Position numbers and translations under genes: made by a program. DNA of 64,000 bases, from positions 215,674-279,673 of the forward strand of contig CACSIL010000051.1 of NCBI GenBank assembly GCA_902705825.1, read 5' to 3'. Positions 28,035 through 36,231 of this stretch are shown here, in pieces. Within the stretch, counting starts at the first letter, position 1; each line of letters starts with the position of its first letter. The notes below the pieces were generated by a model. That model was not told where the DNA came from. It worked only from the letters and a program-made list of their open reading frames with translations, and made no database searches. Origin of the DNA: Halioglobus japonicus (GTDB lineage Bacteria > Pseudomonadota > Gammaproteobacteria > Pseudomonadales > Halieaceae).

Positions 28035-28757
28035 GTGACTGGACAACTGAAAACACCAGGCCTTATCAACTGGACGTTTTATCTCGCAATGACACTACTG
28101 GTGGTATTGCCATTGTCAGTGCTTACCGTGCGCTCCGGGGCCTGGCAGCAGGGCCTGCTGCTCTACGCGATCGCCTGCTTTGGCAGCGCTGCGCTGGTTG
28201 CACTGTCTCTGGCACTGCTGTTGCTGCCGCGTTTTGCTGCCTGGCGCAAAACGATTATGCTGCGAGCCCTGCCCGCTATCCCGGGCACTGCGATGCTGAT
28301 TATGCTCTTCTCGGGCCCCACTGCCCCGAGAATTCACGATATCACCACCGACACAGCCAACCCGCCCACGTTCAGTAAGGCAATCGAGCTGCGCGGCGCG
28401 GGCAGCAATTCACTGGACATTGACCAGGATGTCATCCTGCTGCAGGAGGCCGCCTATCCCGACCTGCAGACGCTGAGCAGTGACCAGGCCTTTGACGCGG
28501 CCTATAACCGGGCCGTACAGGTTGCCACCGACCTCGGCTGGGAGATCTATCACGAAGATCGCAATGCCGGCGTCATAGAGGCCGTTGATACCACTGCCGT
28601 TATGGGCTTCAAGGACGATGTCGTTATACGCTTGCGCACCAATGCCGAGGGAACACTGATAGATCTGCGCTCAGTGTCTCGCGTTGGCCAGGGCGATATC
28701 GGCGCCAATGCACAACGTATTCGAGCCTTCTTCGAGGCATTCCAACAACAGGGATAG
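28035..28757 (+). CDS. DUF1499 family membrane protein
   Basis: A 240-residue protein with three predicted N-terminal membrane helices (about 10-30, 38-66 and 76-95) and a C-terminal DUF1499 domain. The domain's signature is present: PRIHDITTDTANPPTF, the central FDAAYNRAVQVATDLGWEI and the closing DLRSVSRVGQGDIGANAQRI. The family is widespread in proteobacteria and algae and its function is not known. GTG at 28035 is chosen because GAGGAG lies seven bases before it; the longer frame from 27969 has no such site. The protease gene starts seven bases after its stop. Confidence 0.86.
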   Translation: MTGQLKTPGLINWTFYLAMTLLVVLPLSVLTVRSGAWQQGLLLYAIACFGSAALVALSLALLLLPRFAAWRKTIMLRALPAIPGTAMLIMLFSGPTAPRIHDITTDTANPPTFSKAIELRGAGSNSLDIDQDVILLQEAAYPDLQTLSSDQAFDAAYNRAVQVATDLGWEIYHEDRNAGVIEAVDTTAVMGFKDDVVIRLRTNAEGTLIDLRSVSRVGQGDIGANAQRIRAFFEAFQQQG

Positions 28758-28764
28758 TACAAAC

Positions 28765-29838
28765 GTGCCCATTTCACGACCTTCCAGGGTTCGCAGTTTT
28801 TGGTATTGCCTTGCTTTTGTCCTGCTCACATCCTGCGCTCGGGCGAGCGACGTGGACTATCTCAGCTTTGCCACCGAGGACGAAACCAATACCACCGAGA
28901 TCTTTCGCAACGCCAGCCCGGCTGTGGTGTACGTCACTAACAGCGCGTTGCGCCGCAACTTTTTCAGCCTCGATATTATGGAGATTCCGCGCGGCTCTGG
29001 CACCGGCTTTGTGTGGGACGAGAACGGGCTGGTGGTCACCAACTACCATGTGATCTCCGGCGCACAGAAACTGACGGTAACCTTGCAGGATCGCTCAGAA
29101 CACGCGGCACAGGTGATAGGCGTGGCGCCGGAGAAGGACCTCGCTGTACTGCGTATCGAGAACCCGCCGGACAATCTGGTGACGCTGCCGCTGGGCGATT
29201 CATCGGAGTTGACGGTGGGGCGCAAGGTCCTGGCCATCGGCAACCCGTTCGGGCTGGATACTACGCTCACCACGGGTATTGTCAGTGCTCTGGGGCGCGA
29301 GATTCAGGCCCCTGGCAACCGCAGAATCCGCGGCGTCATCCAGACGGACGCGGCTATCAACCCCGGCAATTCCGGTGGCCCCCTGCTGAACTCCCTCGGG
29401 CAGCTGGTGGGCGTAAATGCCGCGATCTACAGCCCCAGCGGTGCCAGCGCCGGTATCGGCTTTGCCATTCCGGTAAATACCGTCAAGGATGTGGTGCCGC
29501 AGCTGATCAGCTACGGCCGTGTGCTGCGCCCCATGATAGGGGTTGAACTGGCCAGTGACCGATGGGTTAAGCGCTACCGGATTGAAGGCCTGCCGGTAGT
29601 GCAGGCGTATCCCGGCCTGCCAGCGGCCCAATCAGGCATCAGCGGCGCTTATCGCAATGCGCGCGGGGAAGTCGTATTGGGTGACATTATCACCCACATC
29701 GACGACAAACCGATCCGCACCCAGGACGATTACTTCAGCGCTCTGGAAGCCCACGATCCCGGCGACACCGTCAGAGTCACCACGCGCCGCGGAGACGAGG
29801 CGCGTTCCTACGATATTGTGCTGATCGAATCGCAGTAA
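28765..29838 (+). CDS. Do-like (HtrA/DegS-type) serine protease, probable lipoprotein
   Basis: A 357-residue trypsin-fold protease with a single PDZ domain. The catalytic triad is His95 (VVTNYHVIS), Asp125 (EKDLAVLRI) and Ser203 (NPGNSGGPLL). The N-terminal hydrophobic segment ends LLTSCARAS, which fits a lipobox with Cys24, so the protein may be tethered by lipid and not by a transmembrane helix as in DegS. The PDZ domain follows from about 250 (PGLPAAQSGISGAYRN and GDIITHIDDKPIRTQDD). One PDZ domain and small size are DegS-like, but RseP at 55.7 kb is the only other sigma-E pathway component here. The start is a GTG and its ribosome binding site is weak. Confidence 0.9.
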   Translation: MPISRPSRVRSFWYCLAFVLLTSCARASDVDYLSFATEDETNTTEIFRNASPAVVYVTNSALRRNFFSLDIMEIPRGSGTGFVWDENGLVVTNYHVISGAQKLTVTLQDRSEHAAQVIGVAPEKDLAVLRIENPPDNLVTLPLGDSSELTVGRKVLAIGNPFGLDTTLTTGIVSALGREIQAPGNRRIRGVIQTDAAINPGNSGGPLLNSLGQLVGVNAAIYSPSGASAGIGFAIPVNTVKDVVPQLISYGRVLRPMIGVELASDRWVKRYRIEGLPVVQAYPGLPAAQSGISGAYRNARGEVVLGDIITHIDDKPIRTQDDYFSALEAHDPGDTVRVTTRRGDEARSYDIVLIESQ

Positions 29839-29853
29839 ACCGCACAGCAGGCT

Positions 29854-30603
29854 CTAAGAGAGCGTACCACCGTCCACCCGGATATCCTCGCCGGTGATAT
29901 GTATACCGTCCTCGGATGCCAGCATCGCGATCACACCCGCTACCACTTCCGGTGACTTGGCTCCGCTCAAAGACATGATGCGTGGCATCAGATCGAAATC
30001 CATGGTCTTGGGAAAATCGATGCCATCTGTCATGTTGGTATTAATATCACCGGGGCAGACACAGTTGGCACGCACACCGCGTTTGGCGTATTCCACGGCA
30101 ATACTGCGTGTCATCGCCAGCACCCCGCCCTTGCTGGCGGAATAAGCCAGGCCACAGGGCAAACCCGATAGCGCCGCTGTTGATGCTGCGTTAACGATAC
30201 TCCCTTTGCTCTCTACCAGATGTGGCAGAGCCGCTCGGCACAGAAACATGGTGCCTGTCAGGTTGATATCAATAACCTTCTGCCAGTGGTCGGTTTGCAG
30301 CTCCTGCGTATCGTCAAAGCGCAGTATGCCCGCCATATTGACCAGACTGTACAGGCTGCCGTAGCGGTCGATACAGGCCTGCACACTGGCTATTACGCTG
30401 GCTTCGTCGCCGACATCACAAGCCTGTGCTGCAGCCTCACCACCAGCGCCAGAGATCTCCGCCACTGTCGCTTCCACCGCCTCGCGATTGAGATCAACGC
30501 AGAAGACAGAGCCGCCTTCCGCCGCCAGGCGCAGTGCGCTGGCTTTGCCAATACCGCTGCCAGCACCCGTCACGAGTACCACTTTGTCTGTAAACCTTTG
30601 CAT
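29854..30603 (-). CDS. SDR-family oxidoreductase
   Basis: A 249-residue classical short-chain dehydrogenase. TGAGSGIGKA is the nucleotide-binding motif, VFCVDLN suggests NAD, the usual NNAG is NMAG (SLVNMAGIL), and the active site is SIVNAAST with YSASKGG. The C-terminus ends ITGEDIRVDGGTL. The one-residue change in NNAG is seen in active members. It is divergent from the acyl-CoA dehydrogenase operon across a 279-base region with two dyad sites, so both may be controlled together. A hydroxysteroid or 3-hydroxyacyl-CoA substrate is plausible but not proven. Confidence 0.9.
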   Translation of the reverse strand: MQRFTDKVVLVTGAGSGIGKASALRLAAEGGSVFCVDLNREAVEATVAEISGAGGEAAAQACDVGDEASVIASVQACIDRYGSLYSLVNMAGILRFDDTQELQTDHWQKVIDINLTGTMFLCRAALPHLVESKGSIVNAASTAALSGLPCGLAYSASKGGVLAMTRSIAVEYAKRGVRANCVCPGDINTNMTDGIDFPKTMDFDLMPRIMSLSGAKSPEVVAGVIAMLASEDGIHITGEDIRVDGGTLS

Positions 30604-30882
30604 AAACGCTCTCCATAAGTGAGTGAAGCAGAATGCCTACCGGGACCCGCTGGGTCAAACCGACCGGTTCGCGGCAATAAACCGGAACCAATTGATTGCC
30701 GGATACCCTCTGTGCGATCTATTACGTCAGGTCGGACTGACTTATTAAGCCATTGTGCGGTACGACAGCCGGTGTACCTTTATCTACCTGTAATGCGCCC
30801 GTATCATACGCCGACTGCGGCACGCCCTCGCTGGTTCGAAGCTACAGCGGCGGCTACATGAGCACTTGTCAGGAGAAATAAC
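30604..30882. promoter_or_regulatory. Divergent promoter region with inverted repeats
   Basis: No gene is seen in this stretch, which separates two divergent catabolic transcription units. Two candidate operators stand out: CCGGTT (30664-30669) with AACCGG (30680-30685), and GTCAG-GTCGGA-CTGAC (30726-30741). Both have the size of sites bound by TetR-type dimers, common regulators of steroid and acyl-CoA catabolism. No regulator gene is adjacent. The downstream gene has a clear AGGAG seven bases before its GTG start. Confidence 0.4.
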
Positions 30883-32070
30883 GTGGAAGACCTGGAACAG
30901 TTCCGATTAGAAACACGCGAGTGGCTGGAGGCCAACTGCCCCGAGTCCCAGCGCCAACCGATGCAACGCGAGGATCAGTACTGGGGAGGCCGCCGCGGCA
31001 AATTTCCCAGCGAGGATGCGAAGATCTGGTTTGAACGCATGCGCGACAAGGGCTGGACAACCCCGGAATGGCCGACGCAGTACGGCGGTGGTGGACTCAC
31101 CCCACAGCAGGGCCGTGTGCTCAAAGAAGAGATGAAGCGCATTAATGCGCGCACCCCGATCTACGGAATCGGCATCTGGATGCTCGGGCCGGCTGTGCTG
31201 GAATACGGCAATGAAGAACAGAAACAGAAGCATATCCGCGCCATCTCCAACGGAGAAATTCGCTGGGCGCAGGGCTACTCTGAACCCGGTGCCGGCTCCG
31301 ATCTCGCCAGCCTGCAGTGCAAGGCGGAGGACAAAGGCGATCACTTCCTGGTGAACGGCAGTAAAATCTGGACAACCGCCGCCGACAAATGCGACTGGAT
31401 CTTTTGTCTGGTGCGCACTGATCCCAACGTCAAAAAACAGGAGGGCATCAGCTTCCTGTTGATCGATATGGACGACCCCGGCGTGAGCACCAGCCCGATC
31501 CCACTGATCAGTGGCGAATCAGAATTCTGCCAGACCTTCTTCGACAACGTGAAAGTGCCGAAGGAAAACCTGATAGGAGAACTCAATAAAGGGTGGTCGG
31601 TCGCCAAAGCACTGCTGGTACACGAGCGCAAGCTGATGGCCGAGATGGGGAGCGACAGCCCACGACGTGTGTTGGTGCCCAATACAGCCGCGCGCGAGTA
31701 CCTGGAGTTTGAAGACGGCAAGATCGCAGACCCCCGTTTGCGCAGCGATCTGGTGGATTACGATATGCAGATGCAGGCCGTGGCCCTCACTCACTTTCGC
31801 ACCTTCGAGGAGAAAGCTGCAGGCATCCGCAGCGCCGCAGCACTGGTAATGAAGTACGTGGGTACGGAGGCAGAAAAGACCAAGAGCGAACTTCTGCTGG
31901 CAATCATGGGAAGCCGCGGACTGGGTTGGGAGGGCGATGCATTTACCGATCAGGAAATTGACACTGCGCGCCTGTGGGCGATGTCCAAGGCGATGACAAT
32001 TGCCGGTGGCAGTACCGAGATTCAGTTGAACCTGATCGCCAAGAACGTCCTCAAGTTACCCCAGTCCTAG
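30883..32070 (+). CDS. Acyl-CoA dehydrogenase, subunit 1
   Basis: A 395-residue FAD-dependent acyl-CoA dehydrogenase. The N-terminal helical domain (FRLETREWLEANCPESQRQ) is followed by the flavin-binding strand WAQGYSEPGAGSDLASLQ and NGSKIWTTAADKCDWIF. The C-terminal helical domain ends AGGSTEIQLNLIAKNVL. The catalytic glutamate of medium-chain enzymes, in YEGT, is missing (GGST); a Glu in LLVHERKL could serve, as in the isovaleryl/FadE26-like group. It forms an operon with a second dehydrogenase and a steroid isomerase, which matches the heteromeric dehydrogenases of steroid side-chain oxidation. The start is GTG. Confidence 0.9.
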   Translation: MEDLEQFRLETREWLEANCPESQRQPMQREDQYWGGRRGKFPSEDAKIWFERMRDKGWTTPEWPTQYGGGGLTPQQGRVLKEEMKRINARTPIYGIGIWMLGPAVLEYGNEEQKQKHIRAISNGEIRWAQGYSEPGAGSDLASLQCKAEDKGDHFLVNGSKIWTTAADKCDWIFCLVRTDPNVKKQEGISFLLIDMDDPGVSTSPIPLISGESEFCQTFFDNVKVPKENLIGELNKGWSVAKALLVHERKLMAEMGSDSPRRVLVPNTAAREYLEFEDGKIADPRLRSDLVDYDMQMQAVALTHFRTFEEKAAGIRSAAALVMKYVGTEAEKTKSELLLAIMGSRGLGWEGDAFTDQEIDTARLWAMSKAMTIAGGSTEIQLNLIAKNVLKLPQS

Positions 32071-32083
32071 GAGAAAATAACAC

Positions 32084-33223
32084 ATGGCCCTTGTATTGAC
32101 TGAAGAGCAGCGTCTGTTAAAGGACACGGCAAAAGATTTTCTGGAAAGCAACGCACCTGTGGCAGCGTTGCGTAAACTACGTGATGAGAAAGACCCGCTG
32201 GGCTACTCCCCCGAGCTCTGGCAGCAGATGGTGGAGATGGGGTGGGCCAGCATTATCCTGCCCGAAGCCTACGGAGGCCTGGAATTCGGCTTTCAAGGGC
32301 TGGGTGTGGTACTGGAAGAATCGGGCCGCTCGCTGGCAGCCTCCCCGCTGTTTGCCTCTGCCGTGGTTGGCGCATCAGCGATAATTCTGGGCGGCAGTGA
32401 GGAGCAAAAGCAAACGCTGTTACCGGCCGTTGCCGGCGGTGAACTCACTCTGGCCCTGGCGTTGGAGGAGTCGAACCACCACCGGCCGACGCACATCAGC
32501 ACCACCGCACAAGTGCAGGGTGATACGGTAGTGCTCAACGGCACTAAACGGTTTGTGCTCGATGGGCACAGTGCAGATAAATTGATAGTGGTTGCGCGCA
32601 GCAGTGGCGCTGAGCGTGATAGCGAAGGCCTTACCCTGATACTCGTTGATCGCACTGCTGCAGGTGTAAACTGCCAGCGTACAATCCTGATGGACAGCCG
32701 CAATGCCGCCGATATCGAGTTTGAGAATGTCTCCGTTCCCGCCAGCAATATCATCGGAGAAATCAGCCAGGGCTGGGCGGTGCTGGAACCCGTACTGGAC
32801 CGCGGTCGTGTGGCGATAGCAGCCGAGATGATGGGTGTAGCACTGGAAGCCTTTGAGCGCACCATGGAATATCTCAAGGAGCGCGAGCAATTTGGCGCAG
32901 TCATCGGTAGCTTTCAGGCACTGCAACACCGCGCAGCGCATATGCAATCGGAGATCGAACTGTGTCGCTCTGTTTTACTGCAGGCACTGTCCACGGTAGA
33001 CGATGCCCCGCAGGATCTGCCACAGCTTGCTAGTCTGGCCAAAACAAAGCTGAACGAACTGGTAAAACTGGTCACCAATGAAGCGGTGCAAATGCACGGT
33101 GGCATCGGGGTTACCGATGAACTGGACATCGGCTTCTTCCTGAAACGCGGCCGGGTCGCCATGCAAATTTTTGGTGACGCCGGATTTCACAAAGATCGCT
33201 ACGCCACATTGTGTGGCTACTGA
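32084..33223 (+). CDS. Acyl-CoA dehydrogenase, subunit 2
   Basis: A 379-residue acyl-CoA dehydrogenase-like protein, 13 bases downstream of the first. It has the N-terminal helices (LTEEQRLLKDTAKDFLESNA), LALALEESNHHRPTHIS in place of the usual flavin-contacting segment, and the C-terminal EAVQMHGGIGVTDELDIGFF. The canonical YEGT glutamate is replaced (FGDAGFHKDR) and the middle strand lacks the standard TEPxxGSD motif, so alone it is probably inactive. Adjacent gene pairs of one competent and one degenerate subunit form alpha2beta2 dehydrogenases in actinobacterial cholesterol catabolism; the same is inferred here. Confidence 0.88.
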   Translation: MALVLTEEQRLLKDTAKDFLESNAPVAALRKLRDEKDPLGYSPELWQQMVEMGWASIILPEAYGGLEFGFQGLGVVLEESGRSLAASPLFASAVVGASAIILGGSEEQKQTLLPAVAGGELTLALALEESNHHRPTHISTTAQVQGDTVVLNGTKRFVLDGHSADKLIVVARSSGAERDSEGLTLILVDRTAAGVNCQRTILMDSRNAADIEFENVSVPASNIIGEISQGWAVLEPVLDRGRVAIAAEMMGVALEAFERTMEYLKEREQFGAVIGSFQALQHRAAHMQSEIELCRSVLLQALSTVDDAPQDLPQLASLAKTKLNELVKLVTNEAVQMHGGIGVTDELDIGFFLKRGRVAMQIFGDAGFHKDRYATLCGY

Positions 33224-33238
33224 CAACGAGGAGTAACT

Positions 33239-33598
33239 ATGGAAGCCAGCGACAAAATTGCGGTGGTCCACAAATACGTGGAAGCATTCGAAAAGCAGGA
33301 CACGGACATTATTCGGGAGATTTATGCCGACGATGCCAAAGTTGAGGACCCGGTAGGTACAGATCTTCACGTCGGGATAGACGCCGTGTGCGCGTTCTAC
33401 GAGGGGGCCCTGAACTCGGGTGCCAAACTCAGCCTCAGTGGCGAACCGCGCTGCTCAGGTAACGCCGTTGCCTTCCCCTTTCAGGTAGTGATGCCCGGCG
33501 TTACCATTGATATTATCGATGTATTTGAGTTCAACGACGCGGGCAAGGTCAATAGTATGAAGGCCTACTGGAGTGACGGGAACATGAAGCCGGCGTGA
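33239..33598 (+). CDS. Ketosteroid isomerase (delta5-3-ketosteroid isomerase family)
   Basis: A 119-residue cone-fold (NTF2/SnoaL-like) enzyme. It aligns along its length with Comamonas testosteroni ketosteroid isomerase, and all three catalytic residues are present: Tyr13 (KYVEAFE; Tyr14), Asp37 (VEDPVG; Asp38) and Asp94 (IIDVFEF; Asp99). The family moves the C5=C6 double bond of 3-ketosteroids into conjugation. Its place 15 bases after two acyl-CoA dehydrogenase genes indicates a sterol or bile-salt catabolic operon. Other NTF2-like enzymes (limonene epoxide hydrolase, SnoaL) lack this triad. Ribosome binding site GAGGAG. Confidence 0.87.
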   Translation: MEASDKIAVVHKYVEAFEKQDTDIIREIYADDAKVEDPVGTDLHVGIDAVCAFYEGALNSGAKLSLSGEPRCSGNAVAFPFQVVMPGVTIDIIDVFEFNDAGKVNSMKAYWSDGNMKPA

Positions 33599-33610
33599 TT
33601 CTCTGACGGT

Positions 33611-33650
33611 GGCTGGGGCTTTGCAGTAAACGGGCCCCGGCCGCTCATTT
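33611..33650 (+). terminator. Terminator of the dehydrogenase-isomerase operon
   Basis: GGCTGGGGC pairs with GCCCCGGCC (one G-T wobble) 12 bases after the isomerase stop, followed by GCTCATTTT. The short T run makes it a moderate intrinsic terminator. Confidence 0.55.
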
Positions 33651-34000
33651 TAATCGGTATGGTCGTTGTCAAAGCTGGCAGCGAAACGCCCTATCCATTC
33701 CAGAGCCGCTTCATCAGCACTGAGCAGACGACCGCTCTCACGCAACACTTGCAGCCGGTACTGTTTAATCTGATCGCACTGGCTTTCCATGCGCATGCGA
33801 AATATATCCTCCTGAGACAGTATCGCAGCTGCGTTTTGCTCTGCTGCGTCCGCACCTACCCTGCACTGCTCCGCTAGATTACTCACGTTGCCCCCTGGGT
33901 ACTTTGCATCGCACTCTACTTCGTACTGCGCCCCATTCACCTTATTCATAGCAGCCATAAATACAAAAGTCAGATTTCCCACCGTAGTGTTGTGAAGCAT
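33650..34000 (-). CDS. Hypothetical protein (up to 116 residues)
   Basis: An open frame of 116 residues, with internal ATGs at 33958 and 33949 that would give about 102 or 99. The sequence after MNKVNGAQYEVECDAKYPGG has a plausible protein composition: three Cys residues, a glutamine-rich helix (AEQNAAAILSQEDIFRMRM) and a second helix (QIKQYRLQVLRESGRLL). No signal peptide is clear unless the hydrophobic VGNLTFVFMAAM at the longer start acts as one. I do not recognise a family, and no start has a convincing ribosome binding site, so the gene may not be real. Confidence 0.42.
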   Translation of the reverse strand: MLHNTTVGNLTFVFMAAMNKVNGAQYEVECDAKYPGGNVSNLAEQCRVGADAAEQNAAAILSQEDIFRMRMESQCDQIKQYRLQVLRESGRLLSADEAALEWIGRFAASFDNDHTD

Positions 34001-34067
34001 TACACAGAATTTTGCAGATTACTGCCCAAGTGTGAGGTATTCCCATAAATGGCCAGCTGTTTGGGGG

Positions 34068-34529
34068 CTATATATCGCGCATGATAATACTCTGGATGAT
34101 GGGCTGGGCACCCAGCACGAACACAGCATCTTCATAACTCGGCGGCCCGAATTTCGCTGTGGCGTTGTTGGACAAGGCAACCGGCTCCTTGGGAATACCG
34201 ATAAAATTGGTGTCCAGTTCGCCATCGTCGTCGCGGTCGTAGAACACCGACAAAGCGTATTCTCCCAGCGGCAATTGCAGCTCAGTACGCACCAGCTCGC
34301 CATCGAGAGCATCGGCGATCACCACTTTTTTTGTCAGCACCACCTCATCGCCAAGCCAGGTGTCATCAGAATCATAGACCGAGATATAGACGTTCCCGGC
34401 GGCCTCCTGCAAGCCGGATATCTCAACGGTGACAATACCGGTGAGCTCATCCGCCAGTGCGAGCTGACTTGCCACCCCCAACAACACATACATAAATGTG
34501 TGTACTACACTTTTCGACCAGCACTTCAT
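34068..34529 (-). CDS. DUF2141 family exported protein
   Basis: A 153-residue exported protein: signal peptide (about 1-27, VLLGVASQLALA) and a DUF2141 beta-sandwich with VTVEISGLQEAAGNVYISVYDSD split over two strands, the Asp-rich YDRDDDGELDTNFIGIPKEP loop, and SNNATAKFGPPSYEDAVF. The DxDxDGxxD stretch looks like a calcium-binding loop. The family is common in marine and environmental bacteria; no role is known. The ATG at 34529 has AAGGA upstream; the frame is open further but without family character. It is divergent from the first SGNH-like gene, with 196 bases between them. Confidence 0.85.
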   Translation of the reverse strand: MKCWSKSVVHTFMYVLLGVASQLALADELTGIVTVEISGLQEAAGNVYISVYDSDDTWLGDEVVLTKKVVIADALDGELVRTELQLPLGEYALSVFYDRDDDGELDTNFIGIPKEPVALSNNATAKFGPPSYEDAVFVLGAQPIIQSIIMRDI

Positions 34530-34725
34530 AATGACATTCCTTCTTGTTAGGGGCCTGCTTTCTCCGCGCACCGCGCGGTCAAATTCCTTGCGAGTATACA
34601 CCGCTATTAGACAATAAAATGAGGATAATACAGGCCCATAAGCATGTGTAAACCAGTAACATTTCTGTTCGTATGTCGGTAGGATACACTTTCTTCTAAT
34701 AAGAATCGCTGGCGGTAGTCGGCTT

Positions 34726-35955
34726 GTGAGTTTCAAAATACACACCCCTCGTTACTACTTACTGACCTCTGTGATAGCGGGTTTACTGGCTTCGATCTGT
34801 ATCGCGGCGTTCTGTTTCATTATGGACCCGTACAAGATGTACCCTTCTGTTACCGGCCTGAGCCCGGAAACGTCGGTGGATCTCCTTTTCCTGATGCGCC
34901 TGCGCACATCCCATGATGTGGAGCATGCACGCCCATCAACGTTGATCGTTGGCAGTTCCCGCTCTGCGGCGCTTCCACCCGAGTTGCTCAGGCAACCCCC
35001 AGATATCGCCTACAACGCCTCACTACCGGGCGCCATGCTGCGTGATGTTCGTCGCATGGTAGAACATGCCCACGCGATTGAACCATTGAAGAAAGTATTC
35101 ATCGGCCTCGAAATGCCGATGTTTCACAAGGGAGCGTCAGAGGAAAGTATCTTCCCGGATGAACCACAACGCTATCGGAAAATGGATCCGAGCTTATCGG
35201 AACGCTGGCAATTCGCACAGCAGCGAATAGATGATTTCTGGGTCAGCCTGTTTTCAATTGATGCGCTTACCGATGCCCTAACTCTTCTGGTCAGCAAAAG
35301 TCCCAGCAAGTTCAAGGTAGACGATGATGGCACTTGGGATCTGGAGAGCCTCGCGCCCAAACGTCCCCTCCTCGGTTACCGCAGTATTGCGCAAGACTAT
35401 ACGCTAAGAGCAATGCTCGCCAAATCTGTCGGAATAGAGTTCGATGAGCTAATGGAGCTACTCGACTTCACCGAAGAAAACCAGATATCAACGGTGTTGC
35501 TTATCTTACCCATCCAGGGATTACTCATGAACACCATTGAGGTTGCCGATGCCTGGCAGCTGTACCTCGATTGGCAACGGGAACTGGTTATGCAGGTAGG
35601 TGCCCGACACCCTGATATAGAAATATATGGGGTAGAGAACCTTCCTATGCTTACGCTTGAGCCTGTTGCCGCCTCCGATCGCCTGTTCATTGATGGCGTG
35701 CACCTGACCCGTAGAGCCGGTATCGAAATACTCAGTTGTCTTGCCGATTCGTGCAACACAGGGCTTCAGCCGACACGCTTGGACAGTCAATCAATCAACG
35801 CTTATCTGGATCAGGTAGATGCAATGCGAAAACAGTATGCGCGGAAGAATCCCGAACAGGTCAGCACGATTCCCGATTGGCTGAAGCTCGACAACGAAGA
35901 TGGCTCTGGACAAAACCAGTGGAATGACCTCCCTGCATTTGAGTGGTTCCGTTAA
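34726..35955 (+). CDS. Membrane-anchored SGNH-like (DltD/AlgX-type) protein, copy A
   Basis: First of three paralogues in this island, 409 residues. One N-terminal membrane helix (about 11-32) leads into DPYKMYP and then a large periplasmic domain with SGNH features: block I VGSSRSA (putative nucleophile Ser78), block III-like YNASLPGAMLRDV, and a C-terminal FIDGVHL where Asp323 and His326 fit the D-x-x-H pair. Such proteins accompany MBOAT acyltransferases (DltD, AlgX/AlgJ). This copy differs from B and C in having GSS, not GNS, lacking about 24 residues before RYRKMDPSL, and carrying an extra C-terminal tail. The start is a GTG with a weak ribosome binding site. Confidence 0.78.
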   Translation: MSFKIHTPRYYLLTSVIAGLLASICIAAFCFIMDPYKMYPSVTGLSPETSVDLLFLMRLRTSHDVEHARPSTLIVGSSRSAALPPELLRQPPDIAYNASLPGAMLRDVRRMVEHAHAIEPLKKVFIGLEMPMFHKGASEESIFPDEPQRYRKMDPSLSERWQFAQQRIDDFWVSLFSIDALTDALTLLVSKSPSKFKVDDDGTWDLESLAPKRPLLGYRSIAQDYTLRAMLAKSVGIEFDELMELLDFTEENQISTVLLILPIQGLLMNTIEVADAWQLYLDWQRELVMQVGARHPDIEIYGVENLPMLTLEPVAASDRLFIDGVHLTRRAGIEILSCLADSCNTGLQPTRLDSQSINAYLDQVDAMRKQYARKNPEQVSTIPDWLKLDNEDGSGQNQWNDLPAFEWFR

Positions 35956-36079
35956 CGCACACTCGGCGCCAATGAAAAAACGGATTCACTCGAAGACCAA
36001 CACGATGCGTAAAATTCACAGCCGATAATGCCGGCCAGTCATTGCACTGTCATTAAATCTCACTATCATAGCGCCGCCT

Positions 36080-36095
36080 TGGCATAGCGCTTGCT
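36080..36095 (+). promoter_or_regulatory. Sigma-54 (RpoN)-type promoter
   Basis: TGGCATAGCGCTTGCT has GG and GC exactly 10 bases apart and matches TGGCAC-N5-TTGCW at all but one of the best-conserved positions. It lies 136 bases upstream of the small-protein gene on the same strand. If real, transcription needs an NtrC-type activator bound upstream. Confidence 0.7.
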
Positions 36096-36136
36096 TGATA
36101 TATGCAAAGGCACATGAAAACCCTATAACGTTGCCT

Positions 36137-36161
36137 GTAATGCCTTCTGAAGAGGCATTAC
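36137..36161 (+). promoter_or_regulatory. Perfect hairpin in the leader of the 88-residue protein gene
   Basis: GTAATGCCT and AGGCATTAC form a 9-base perfect stem with a TCTGAAG loop, between the sigma-54-type promoter and the start codon. No T run follows, so it is more likely an RNA-stability or protein-binding element than a terminator. Confidence 0.55.
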
Positions 36162-36231
36162 TTCAGTAGGTTGCACCCAGACTGTGCACTTTGGGCAACT
36201 GACAACATTGATCGACACAGGAGACACTACA

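Larger units (their letters stand above)
35956..36231 (+). promoter_or_regulatory. Leader region of the 88-residue protein gene
   Basis: No gene is seen in this stretch. It carries a sigma-54-type promoter and a perfect hairpin, listed separately, and a good ribosome binding site (AGGAG, eight bases before the ATG at 36232). The transcript leader would be about 125 bases long if transcription starts near 36107. Confidence 0.6.

Noticed and set aside
33659..33877. Plus-strand 72-residue frame after the isomerase
   Set aside because: It overlaps the opposite hypothetical gene, lacks a ribosome binding site and starts after the terminator-like stem.
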